Assembly: GCF_029227915.1 (NCBI RefSeq)
Contig: NC_079879.1
Span: 22,028,501 to 22,088,500, forward strand
Direction: 5' to 3'
Source of the DNA: Hydractinia symbiolongicarpus
Taxonomy: Eukaryota > Cnidaria > Hydrozoa > Anthoathecata > Hydractiniidae
Length of the DNA: 60,000 nt
The notes under the pieces were generated by a model, which saw nothing but the letters and a program-made list of their open reading frames with translations, did not search any database and was not told where the DNA came from. How positions within the stretch are numbered: position 1 is the stretch's first letter; each line of letters begins with the position of its first letter. Shown here in pieces: positions 47,001 through 57,900 of this stretch. A program made the position numbers and the translations under genes.

Positions 47001-47987
47001 TTAACGTCCATTTTCCATGCTAGCATGGGTTGGTCGGGGTATATTAATGACCTTCTTCCAATCTGATCTAGACTGTGTTAGATCTAAACTCAACTTCCTC
47101 TGTATTAAGTCTGTCCTTATAACCTCCTGCCAAGTCTTTCTCGGTCTGCCTCTTGGCTTTGCCCCAGGAACTATCAAGTCTCTACACTTTCTTACCCAAT
47201 TATCCTCCATTCTTTCCAAGTGCCCCAGCCAGTTCAATCTTCTTATCTGGATAACATCTTTAATTCTACGGAGACCTAGCCTGCTTCTTAGCTCATCAGA
47301 ACTCTGTCTGTCTCTCAGACTGGCATTACACATCCACCTAACCATTCTCATATCATTCCTTTCTAAACGGTCAAGATCTTCCTGCTTCACTGCCCATGTC
47401 TCACTACCGTACAACATAACACTTGTTACACAGGCCTCATACAACCTACCTTTTACCTCAATTGACAGGACTCTGCTAGTCAACAAAGGAAGTAACTCTC
47501 TGAACTTTTTCCAAGCAGAACCTATCCTGCAAGTAACACTTCTACCAATACCCCCTTCACTGCCCAACATATCACCTAAGTAACAGATGTTCTCAACTAT
47601 CTCTAACGAGCCACTGTTGTACATCATTAAAGCTGGAAATAATTTATTCTCTATAATCTCACCTTTGCAACGCTTGCATACAAACTGTATGTCAGCTCTT
47701 AGCCTTCCACTAATACTACTGCACTTCTTATGTACCCAATGCTTGCAAGTCTGACAAAAAATTGAGTTACTACCAACCCCTTTCCTGCAAACTCCACAAG
47801 GCCACTTTCCAACTACAAGGTCACACTTGGCTGCAATGCTACTAATCATGACTTTAGACTTTGCTGTGTTTACCTTTAGCCCTTTCTCTTCTAGTCCTTT
47901 CTTCCACTTCTCAAACTTTTTAACTAATTCTTCCATTGACTCTGCTATGAGAACCAAATCATCTGCATACAATAACTCCCTGGACAA
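47001..47987 (-). pseudogene. LINE reverse transcriptase C-terminal part with inserted PHD finger
   Basis: 328-codon frame. YADD at residues 7-10 is the catalytic RT motif C. Motif D (...LKVNTAKSKVM) ends at about residue 47. Then come Cys64, 67, 78, 81, His86, Cys89, 104 and 107, an exact C4-H-C3 PHD pattern. RT motif E (ICYLGDMLG) follows, then the thumb with LYGSETWAV and RRLNWLGHLERM, and a C-terminal GAKPRGRPRKTW basic stretch. PHD fingers usually bind histone H3 tails, so this may tether the element to chromatin; that role is inference. The true frame continues from upstream across a frameshift. Confidence 0.85.
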
Positions 47988-48706
47988 CCTGTTCTGAACT
48001 CCATCGACAGCGCTTCTAAGACTAAAATAAACAACAAAGGACTAAGTACAGAACCCTGATGTACACCAACATTTACACTAAATTCATCACTAAGTGAATC
48101 ATTAATCCTGACACAACTTCTAGCATTGCTGTACATAGACTGTACCATCGTAACTAGCCACTCATCCACACCTAATTTTCTCATAGCCCACCAAATAACT
48201 TTACGTGGCACTCTATCAAAAGCTTTCTCTAAATCTACAAAGGCAAAATAGAGATTCTTTCTCTTTCCTAAATACTTTTCCTGAAGCTGTCTGAGCAAAA
48301 ATATTGCATCTGTAGTGCCACGCCCTGGAACAAAACCAAATTGCATCTTATCTATATTAATTCGTTCTCTAAATAACTTATCAATCACTCTTTCAATAAC
48401 TTTCATTACTTGATCAACCAACTTCAAACCTCTATAGTTACCCCTTTCTAATGCATCACCCTTGCCCTTGAAACAATTCACTATTACACTCGACTGCCAC
48501 TCACTCGGAATAGCACCATCCTTTATAATCTGGTTAGCAAGACTTGTAATAAGCTCAACTCTAATATATCCAGATGCTTTTACCATCTCTGCAACAATAC
48601 CTGATACTGCTGCAGCCTTGCCAATCTTCAATTTCCTAATAGCCTCCACTACCCATTCTGTCTTGATCTGCATAGCTGGCCCTTCTACAACATCATCAGC
48701 AGACAA
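47945..48706 (-). pseudogene. LINE reverse transcriptase, fingers and palm
   Basis: 253-codon frame with RT motifs in order: IPSEWQSSVIVNCFKGKGD, NYRGLKLVDQVMKV, QFGFVPGRGTTDAIF, YFAFVDLEKAFDRVP (motif A catalytic Asp) and GVHQGSVLSPLLF (motif B). It ends out of frame just before the YADD motif, which is read in the neighbouring frame, locating a 1-2 base indel near 47980. Confidence 0.85.
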
Positions 48707-48718
48707 ATTATCCTCGTC

Positions 48719-49105
48719 CTAATCAAACTCAGTGTTAAGCAACCTCTGATAATGATTCTTCCAAGCTACCCTTTTCTCCTCCTCTGTGCTAGCCAAAACA
48801 CCTTCATCATTACGTATACACTTCTCACCTACAGCATCTTGATTAGTCTTCTTCATTTGCTTTGCTATCTTGAATACCTCATTGCGCTGGTCTTCCCTTC
48901 TTAACACATCTGCAAATCTGTTTCTCTCTGCTTCTGCTTTTGCCTTATACACTGCTGTACGAGTGCGACGCTTAGCTTCTAAGTAAATATTTTTACTACC
49001 ACCTGACTTCCACTCTTTCCAAAGATTCCCCTTTTCCTTTATACACTGGTAAACCTCATTATTCCACCACCAGGTCTGTCTATGTCTAGCTGGTCCTTTT
49101 GCCAC
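48719..49105 (-). pseudogene. LINE linker between endonuclease and RT
   Basis: 128-codon frame with WWWNNEVYQCIKEKGNLWKEW and lysine/arginine-rich helices, ending LNTEFD then TAG. The TAG lies in the same frame as the RT part that follows, so it is a simple nonsense change. Confidence 0.75.
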
Positions 49106-49251
49106 CCACAGGTATCATCAGAAGCTTCTAGAAGACAATTCTTCAAAGTAGTCCAAGTACTTTCAACATTGTCACTACCACATTGACTATTGTAGGCTAA
49201 CTGCTGAACTTTTGCACTAAATTGTCTTGCTACAATCTCTTCCTTCAGCTT

Positions 49252-50187
49252 TCAGACTTTTCGACAGGGCCTGTACTTTTCCTTGGCTTCTTTAAGACTC
49301 TTCAAGATAATATCACAAATCAGCAACCTATGCTGGGAAACACACTCTTCCCCCGATATAACTTTCACGTCCTTCACCACTTTCTTGTCTGACTTTCTAA
49401 CCAGGAAGTAATCTATCTGTGTCTTACAACCACCTGACTCATATGTTATCAGCCTACTCTGTCTCTTACTGAATGATGTGTTGCAAACCACCATGTCCGT
49501 TGCCATTCCAAACTCAAGCAATCTCTCCCCTTTCTTATTTCTGCTCCCAAATCCATAGCCTCCATGCACACCTCTATAACCTTCAGATGACTTCCCAACA
49601 TGACCATTAAAGTCGCCGCCCACCATGACAAGTTCAGTGTCTCCAAACTTTGATGTGACTGCTATTAACTCATCATAAAACTTATCTTTATCTTCCTCAC
49701 TGAGTCCACACTGTGGAGCATAAACTGACAGAAAAGTGACAATCCTATTACCTATCAAAAACTTTATCACTATAATACGACTATTAACACGCATAACATC
49801 TATTACTTTTTCTACCCACTTCTCTGCAACGAATATGCCAACTCCTCCATATCCATCACTATTACCAATCCAAAAAAGCTTATACCTTGCCCTCCTACCT
49901 TCCACAAATCTCACTGAAGCTCCTCTCCGCCTAACTTCCTGAACACAACACAAATCAACAGATCTATGTTCTAACATTTCAACTACTTCACCTGCTCTAC
50001 CTCTCAGAGTACCAACATTTACACTAGCCATCCTCAACCTAGTGTTATCTACCTTGTGATGTGATAGCTGGGTAACGGTCTGACGATGCTCACACCTGAC
50101 ATCTGTCCTACCGTGCGCGACACCTTCACTCCTTAGAGTTCCAGCCCCGTTTACGCAGTTTGTCTGATCAACTATTCTTACGGCCAT
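49252..50187 (-). pseudogene. LINE apurinic-like endonuclease domain
   Basis: 311-codon frame. Expected active-site residues are present: Asn57 (SVNVGT), Glu84 (VQEVR), Tyr156 (VYAPQ), Asp192 and Asn194 (GGDFNGHVG), Asp259 (TQIDYFLV) and His286 (SQHRLL). The last motif is SQH rather than SDH. Such domains nick target DNA to prime reverse transcription. The frame ends at a TGA after CRKV, and similar coding sequence continues past it. An upstream start is possible. Confidence 0.85.
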
Positions 50188-50400
50188 TAATAAAAAGTTT
50201 TGGCATTGTTTTACAGCTGGAAGCCCTTCCTAGCGTTAACCGTTCACAGACCGAACTGGGTGTTTTTTAAAGTGACACCATCACTATGTGGCATTTCATG
50301 GGACTTCCACGATCGCCCCTTTAAACTAAGGTATGGTGGAGGACGTTCAACTCCTCTCTTGTCTCTTAAGGAGACCCTTCACCCCAAAAAACATACATGG

Positions 50401-50889
50401 CTAATTGGTCAGTAGTTTTTAAGTAGAACTGACATCACATTAATTAGAACACTCACCTCACCTGAGTTTATTACATGTTTTTATTAGGCTAAACACTTAT
50501 TTGGATTGTTGGAGCACAGTGATACACTAATCTCACTGACTATAAGTCCTCATGACATTCCAACCTCATGGGATTGTCTCTGATTCTGTAACAAAAATGT
50601 TTGGGAGTTAATTTTAAAATAGGATGCAAATTTTAATCAATTGAGATTCTGACTTCTATTTAGTATACAACCAAATTTGCATTTAATTAATACAAAGTCA
50701 AGACAATAAATTGGAATCCTTGTATTATAAGCTTTTGTCATATTGATAAAATAGTAATTTATTGTGAAGATCTTGAAACTCCAATCAAAATATTGTATAG
50801 GTGCTTTCAATGAATGGCTAAGGAGATACAAGGGCCTTAAAATTTTGCTGAGATAAACAAAGACCCACCTATGAATAATTTTTTCAGAA
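50401..50889. other. Intergenic, nothing recognised
   Basis: AT-rich sequence between the LINE and a diverged Helitron-like copy. Confidence 0.3.
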
Positions 50890-50899
50890 ACTTGTTAAC

Positions 50900-51294
50900 C
50901 TGTTGCTTTACTAAAATACTGATCAAGAAATTGTATAAGAACGTGCTTTGGCAACCGGTAAAGAAATTTTGAGCTTAAAATGTTTTTTGTGACGTCATGA
51001 ACCTGTCTGTTTCCAAAATGAGTGGGTTGACCTAGCTTTGAGAAATTAATTGTTATTAACAGGTTGTCCCTAGTTACCCACACATGTGATTATGTCAGTT
51101 ATTTCCACCTGTTTCAAAGTTATTTGGTCTCTCACTTGAAAGTTGACGTCATTGATATCAACCTAATATATGGACGTTGTGGCATGCCAAAATAACTAAT
51201 TTGTCATTTAAGAATTAATACGATATAGTTTCTTACTTAAAAAGTGCATGCCCCTCAGAAACACACAAAATTTTCGTATTATTGTATAAGATAG
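50900..51294 (-). mobile_element. Diverged Helitron-like copy
   Basis: On the minus strand it starts TCTATCTTATACAATAATAC and contains diverged versions of the shared blocks (GGTAACTAGGGACAACCTG; TGACGTCACAAAAAAC). The 3' hairpin end is not clear, so the left limit is approximate. Confidence 0.4.
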
Positions 51295-51350
51295 ATAAAC
51301 GTTTTCAGAAGAGACATGCGATAGCACACCCACCCACATTATAGATGCAG

Positions 51351-51606
51351 GTGCGTGGCCTCGTGGTTATAGAGTTCGCTTCATAATCATAAGGTCTGTG
51401 CTCGGTCCACATCGCAGGCAGGTTTAGAAAGTGTCTTTACCACAGACATGGGTCAACCCATGCCATGTGAGGGAAATTGGGTAGGTAATGCCGGTGTATC
51501 CTTAATGTATACATTCTGACAACAGGCCCCACATTTATAACAGTGTTTCCAACAGTGAAGTGGGTATATCCTGTATAAATAATTGTAATAATAAGTAATA
51601 ATAATG
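51351..51606 (+). mobile_element. tRNA-derived SINE
   Basis: The head (GTGCGTGGCCTCGTGGTTAT, then TTCATAATCATAAGGTC and CTCGGTCCACATCG) has the layout of a tRNA: A-box-like segment, CAT anticodon-like loop and degenerate B box about 40 bases later. The body is not tRNA-like, and the end is an ATAATAATAA-rich tail. It does not fold as a proper tRNA. It lies about 350 bp upstream of the EXOC4 start codon. Confidence 0.6.
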
Positions 51607-51956
51607 TAGTTGATTATGGTATGCTTGTGTTAGCACATACAAAATAAAAAGTTTTATAAGAAGTTGACCAATGCAGCACATCTAAAACACTTGGCATGTG
51701 CTTTTTGCTATAGGTGCCGAAGTCTTTCTGAAAAAAACCTATATAGGGGAAAATTAATTAACAAAAATTATGCCTGGATGGCACTTGTTTGCTTGAGCCA
51801 TGCTAAATATTTTCACGCACATTTTTGCTGCCATGTCAATGAAATTCAATGAACTTATATGCAAAAAATTAAATAAAAGACTTGTCATATATGTAATTAT
51901 TTGAACAAATTTTAGTAAAAGTAAGAATGTAGCTACAAAACCAACTTAATATCATC

Positions 51957-54900
51957 ATGGCATCTTCAGAAAGTTCAGTACGTAGACATATATTTGTTTA
52001 AATTTTAATATTTATTTTATTGTGTGCTTGTATATACCTGTAAAGTGTAATCTTCATGTTTTATTATAGGTGACATTACTGGCTAGTGTAATAAAACAGT
52101 TATCGAGGTTTGACTTTTACACATGTTTGTTGCACCATAATACACATAATGCAAGTCATAAGTCATAGATGGAAATTGACTTTGTTTGTGTAACTATAAA
52201 AAAATGAAAACTCAAGCTCAGCATTATTATTTAAAACTGGAGTTGTTTCTGTTAATCAAAACTTTTATAATTGTATAGCAGTTCAAGAAAAAAATGATAT
52301 TGAGTTATTAACTAAAGGTTTTATTTTTCAGTCTGGTTTTTTGGAACATTGACTTTGGATTGGAAATAAATGGACTTCTATATTCCTTTTATAGTTCTGA
52401 TGATGTCAAAAGTCGAGAATTTGAGAAAGAAAAGATACAATTAGATTTAAAAAATGCAGATGAAAAGCTAGCAGAACTTGTGGAAGGTATATAAACACTC
52501 TTTTGTTTTTTTATTCATATGGAATGTAAATTTGCATTATTCATAGACCATAAATTGCACTGTTAAAAAACTGCCTTTTTACAGAAAACCAAGATCATTT
52601 GAAAAAGACAATACAATCGTTTGGATCTGTTGTAACAAGAGTAACAGGTATATTTGTTTTTGAGTGAATTTGAGATATTTGGTTTGTTGGTGCAGTGTTA
52701 TTATTCACGCTTTAAAATTTTTAAACATAATAATTTAGTAAGGCACTACCCCATCTAAGTTTAAAGATAAATCCTAAATACAGTATAGTCCAGATGTAAG
52801 CATACATGTACGCTCAAGTTTCACACCTTTTTCTTGGAAGCGGTAGTTGTTTGTCTTTTGTTCTTATTAATTATCTTGCCAGTCTTGTAAGTCATTAACT
52901 TGTGCGTAATAAACAAAAGATTTTTGAAGAAAAAAATAGCTTATTATAACGGCGCGTAACTATTGTTAAATATTGTTAACATAACCATTCCCAATAGCAT
53001 AATTGCAAATGTTATCAACTCTATTAATGTGACACGAAGTGCCATTGTTTAATAGTTATATATATTAAATAAAAGTTTTGCGTGAAAACTAAATAAACTA
53101 GCAAGAATGCATTGTTGGTTGCGTGGGTTAAATAAAGCTTTTAAGCGATAGAAATAATTATATTTTAACAAAGATTGAAACTTTAACTTTGATAGAAATA
53201 TTTTTTTAGATCACATTTTAAAAGTTTAAAAACGAAAATCGGCGATAGAAATGTTTTTTAGATTGCATTTTAAAAGTTTAAAAACGAAAAACCGTGAAGC
53301 AATTATTTTCACGCAATTTGAAAGGAACTCGCTTTCCTATTATTTTTTTTAATAAAAGCAATTATTTTTGCAAGTTGACCGTACGCGTACGCTTACACCT
53401 GGAATGGACTGTAATAGCATAATTGTAATAGCATTTTTTTTTTAATGAATTATCTTGTTTTTTAACATTATAGCATCTAGAAACAGAATAATGGTTCTTC
53501 ATGAAAAATTGTCAAGATGTCGAACATTATTGCATTGCAATCGAGAGGATCTAAAAACTCACTGGCAAGAAGGCTTAGAATGTACAGAGAAACTAAGTTT
53601 GCTTGATAAAATGTTAGTCTCTTATAAATTTTTTGATAAAAATAAGAGCATTAGAGGCCTATTTGGTGAGATTTTAGGTAGGCGTGCAGTTAATTCTATG
53701 CTTCATAAATCTGTTCATGTGTTTCAGGCCTTGCCATGAGCGAATAACCTCCCGAGCAATTAATTGCTCGCGTTAGAGTGTCCACGCGAGCAATTTTGCT
53801 CACCATATTTTTCGCGAAAAAAAACTTTACATTTAGTCTCTCAAGGCATCTTTTTCAGGAGAGGCGTGCACCTTGGCACACATTTCCAGTTTGGTCGGAC
53901 ACTTAGAACTTTCGTCGGTTAAAACGTCCGATAGATTTCCGTCTTGGTCAAACACTTTTAGATCTCAGAATTATTGAATAGTCCTGGTCCTTGAAATCCA
54001 CGAGCAGGCCTATTCATAGCCAACCTGACCATCCTAGCTAATTCACCGACTCCTGACTTAGTTAAAACTACGTAGACATAAATCTCTTTTGCATGGCCCC
54101 TTCGTCGTTGGTAACCAGGTCTTACACAAGAAATCCAGCCATGCGGTTCTTAACTAATGCGGAGGTGAACGCCGACAGAGCACGGATGACGCAAGTCTGC
54201 AAAACTGCACTTACAGGCGGAACAGACAATTTATCATGGATTTAATTGTAGATAATTTCTTCATTTGACGAAACAATTGGAAACCATAGCAGGTCCAAAT
54301 TTAATGGATTATTTTCTTTATGCCGCAACTGTTATTCAAACAATTTTAAAAACGAAACCCATGTGCGGTATAATTTTTTTTTCTGTATAAATTTTATGTA
54401 CCTGAAGTTTTCATGAAGATAAAGATTTTTTTTTAATTTGAAAACGAAGCATGTTTTTTTCTATTTGCTGAAAAATAAACAATTAATTTATGAAAACGAC
54501 AATATAGTCATGCATACTATTTCGGACATTTAGAAAAGGAAGTTAAGATTGAGAGAGTCGCTATACCAGTAGACGCTCGATCATTACGCGAGCAATAGAA
54601 TGCTTGAGTGAAGAGCATTTACGCGGGCGCAAGCAATTGCTCGCGACTCATGGCAAGGCCTGGTGTTTGTATAAAGTTAAATTTAAGAGAGGTAAAAGTA
54701 TTATCAAAATTCTTTTTCCCCTGCACACCACACAGCAAGCAAATGTAGCGGATGGCTGGAAATTTCAACCTTTTTGCGAACAAGTTCTAAGTAAAGTCAT
54801 TAATTCAGCTTTGTAACTATACTTGTAGGACAAAGAAGATTTAAATGTGAATTAAACAAAAAGCTGGGTGGCTTAAACAACTTTCACTATCTACAACAAA

Positions 54901-57900
54901 CAAATAATAAATACATGAATTAATGCATCAATTGATTTTTGAAACAAGTGTGCATGTATTTTGCTTGTTCATAATATATCTGCCTGAGTGATCTAATAAA
55001 AGGCGAGATGCACTTGCATAATATCAATAAGTTATATTCTATGGTATAGTTATAACAATAATTTTAAACATATTTTAAGAAATTATATTGGTACTGAGAT
55101 ATATAGTGGTTATAGAAATTACACAAGCGCCTTTAGAAAACAACAGGATGGGGGGTGCTATTAATTAAATGTCTACCTTAACACAATCTGTGATCTATAA
55201 AGAAGCTAAATGAGAGCTATCCCATGTGAAGTCAATCGTGAAGACTTGTATAAGAACAATTACATATTAATTTATATCAAACTAGTTGACCAAAACATTG
55301 AAGTCAAAATAGTTTTTCTCAACGATAAAAATGGATAAATTTATAAAAAATAGAAAAAGTCTTCTGTAGATTACTGTTACAAATGATCTGTGATAATGAT
55401 TGTGTTTTTTTATACAAAAAAGTCTAGGTGACATATTCATGTAAATACTCACCTTTAATTAAAGTAAATTAAGTGCACTTCACATAAATAACATTTTTTA
55501 TGTGACGAGAACTGCTTGTTTGAAGCAGAATGTGATCATGTAGCATGTGAGTAGGAAGTGAATTGGCATTAAGACACATTTTGCAGAATATGAAGCGTAC
55601 TACAATAAAATTACCATGAAAACAAGAATGATGTCCTTCAAATGCGTTGCGTTTAGACGCATGGGTTACAGGGTTACAGCATAGAATCTGTCACCCCATT
55701 GTTTAGTAAAATTTAGTGTTAGTGTTCCTTCTTTTTTTACTCCATATCATAATTGGATCTGAAAAAATAATTATAGCTTCTTAAATCCATGAATTCCTAG
55801 GAATGATGGATATGAAATCGAAATCATAGTACAGGTTGTTTAAAACCCTTGATTTTTTTTACTATAGTTGTGATTTTTATTTGCTGTGTAAAAATTATGT
55901 TATCAGAGAAAAGCCAGTTAAAAACCCACTACGTGTCTTTAGTGAGAAGGCAATAGCTGTTCCTGAAAAGTTGGACCGCTATATAGCTAGAAAACATTTT
56001 CTACATGCATCAGAACTGTTAACAGAAACAGGTATGTAATTTTTTTAAAATTAGCTGTTTAAAAGACACAATTACCTTGTTTTGGTTTGAAGTCTTTCTA
56101 TTGTATGTTCTTGTTAACAAGACGATACACAGGGATAGTTGCTTTCATTAAGGGTGGCCACAGGTTATGGAAATTGTAGAAAATATGTAAAATTCATAAA
56201 ATTAGGTTTATCAGGAAAAGTCATATAAACCACCTTTTCTGAAAATAGTAATGGGAAAAGCATGGAATTTCTTTCTATCATGAATCTTGCAATGTGCTTA
56301 TTTGATAAGATGAATGTTTTAATTGATTTTTAATTGAGTGTTTTTAGTTATTGGTAGCTCAGCTAGAACGAATAGAGCACTCTACTGTTTACTCAAATGG
56401 GAGTATTAAACAGTTTTGAACTGCTGTTGTAGTTGCCTTCAAAACAATTAATTAATACCCCTCAAAATTAGTGAGACTAACCACATAAAATTATACACAG
56501 ACTTTTCTAATCCTTCATAACAATAAGACTGTCTAAACTTGTTTTGTGTAAGTAATCCTTTAGTTTTGTCACTGTTGTTTTAAAGGAAAAATGTGATAAT
56601 TTTATCTTATTCCCCAAGACAATGTTTAGTTTTTAATTTACTTTTACAATAAGCATAGCGTAAGAATACCCTAAGCCTGATTGTCTTTTTTTGCTTAAGC
56701 ATATCCTGATGTCAAATTCCCATTTGTTTGTAAGAAGCATGTTTTACATCTTAGTTGTTTTTTTATCAGTCTTCTGTCAGCTTGCAGTGATTTGTTCCAC
56801 AAGAGTTTCTTTAAAAAGTATTTGTTCAAAGTATTTCATTATAATCATTGTTTTAAAGTATAAAAAAGCATTTATTACTTCTTCTAAAAATTGTGTTCTT
56901 TCTGTATAAATTTCATAGGTAAAACAGTTTCTTCTTTTCCAACATTTTTTTGTGAATAGCAATTCATAAAGTTGGATATCTACTTCTGACTTTTTATAGC
57001 ATAGCATAGATCAAATTTGCAGAATTCCTCAAATCCGAAGCAACTGATTGCTTGTGCATCACTGCTTTAGATGTCTACATCTTTGATGTTGAAGTATAAC
57101 TTTTAAGTTATCTTGTTTTTTATTTATAGTTGAAAATTTAGATGGAAACTTAGTAAATGTTGAAGCTTTGCGAGATTTACGGGCGAGTTTACACTCAAGG
57201 AAAGCGGTGTGTGTTTTTTTAAATATTTATTAATCTATTCAACTGCTAAACCATACATTACAAATGATATCAGAATTTGGTTTAAAATTAGCTGTGTTGT
57301 AGTTATTGTTTACATTGTAGGTTCTTCATGAAACAATCATTGATGAACTCAATAAGCAGATCTACACAGAATCACAAAAACATGTTAAAAAGAACATTTC
57401 TTCTGGTTAGTGCATTAGCAGCAAAGAATCTTTTATTTTATTAATTATTTTGCAATTGTCTTATGTCGTTTTTCATGCCTATCCTTTTAAGATACAAACA
57501 CTGCTGCCTTTAAAAGAATTATCCATGGAAAGTCACACCCTAGTAAGTGTATAATGTTACACCCACAATGATTTACTTTTTATTTACTTGCTTTAGTGGC
57601 GTGTTAGGGATCTCTGTAAAAAGGTCTTAACATTAGGTGGACATAGAGGAAGGCAGATTAGTATGCAGATTAATACGCCTATTTAAGATGTTTTTATTGT
57701 TTTTGTTTCTTTTTTACTACTGATATTACACTTTGCTATTTTGTGACTAGTTGTAGAAATCGTAACGCTGACGTCTTCCTTTTATACTTGTTTTTATAGA
57801 AGTTGTTAAAAATGATGAGATCCCATATTATACAGATGAAGAGGTGTGGATTAATAAAGTTTTATGTATCAGTTTTTTTCTAACTTTCAAGAGTAAGATT

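Larger units (their letters stand above)
46984..50400 (-). mobile_element. APE-type LINE (RTE/CFDP2-like), near full length, mutated
   Basis: Read on the minus strand: a 5' leader from about 50400 including GCTGGAAGCCCTTCCTAGCG, an AP-like endonuclease (50187-49252), a linker (49105-48719), RT fingers and palm (48706-47945), then YADD, a PHD finger, thumb and basic C-terminus (47987-47001). It ends in a short 3' UTR (CATGGAAAATGGACGTTAAG). Such elements copy themselves by target-primed reverse transcription. In-frame stops at about 49252-49254 and 48719-48721 and frameshifts near 49095 and 47980 show it is dead but recent. Endonuclease and motif style resemble RTE-like elements; the exact clade is uncertain. 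Confidence 0.85.

Noticed and set aside
47017-47583. 188-codon plus-strand frame
   Set aside because: Antisense shadow of the LINE reverse transcriptase.
51351-51425. Genuine tRNA gene
   Set aside because: The anticodon and acceptor stems do not pair and the B box is degenerate; a SINE head explains it better.
53613-53739. Continuation of the EXOC4 frame beyond 53612
   Set aside because: The donor ATGTTAGT joins in phase to the exon at 55907 and restores the Sec8 pattern; the read-through enters the MITE.
54604-54816. 70-codon plus-strand frame
   Set aside because: Begins inside the MITE and continues into intron sequence; no Sec8 similarity and no splice link.
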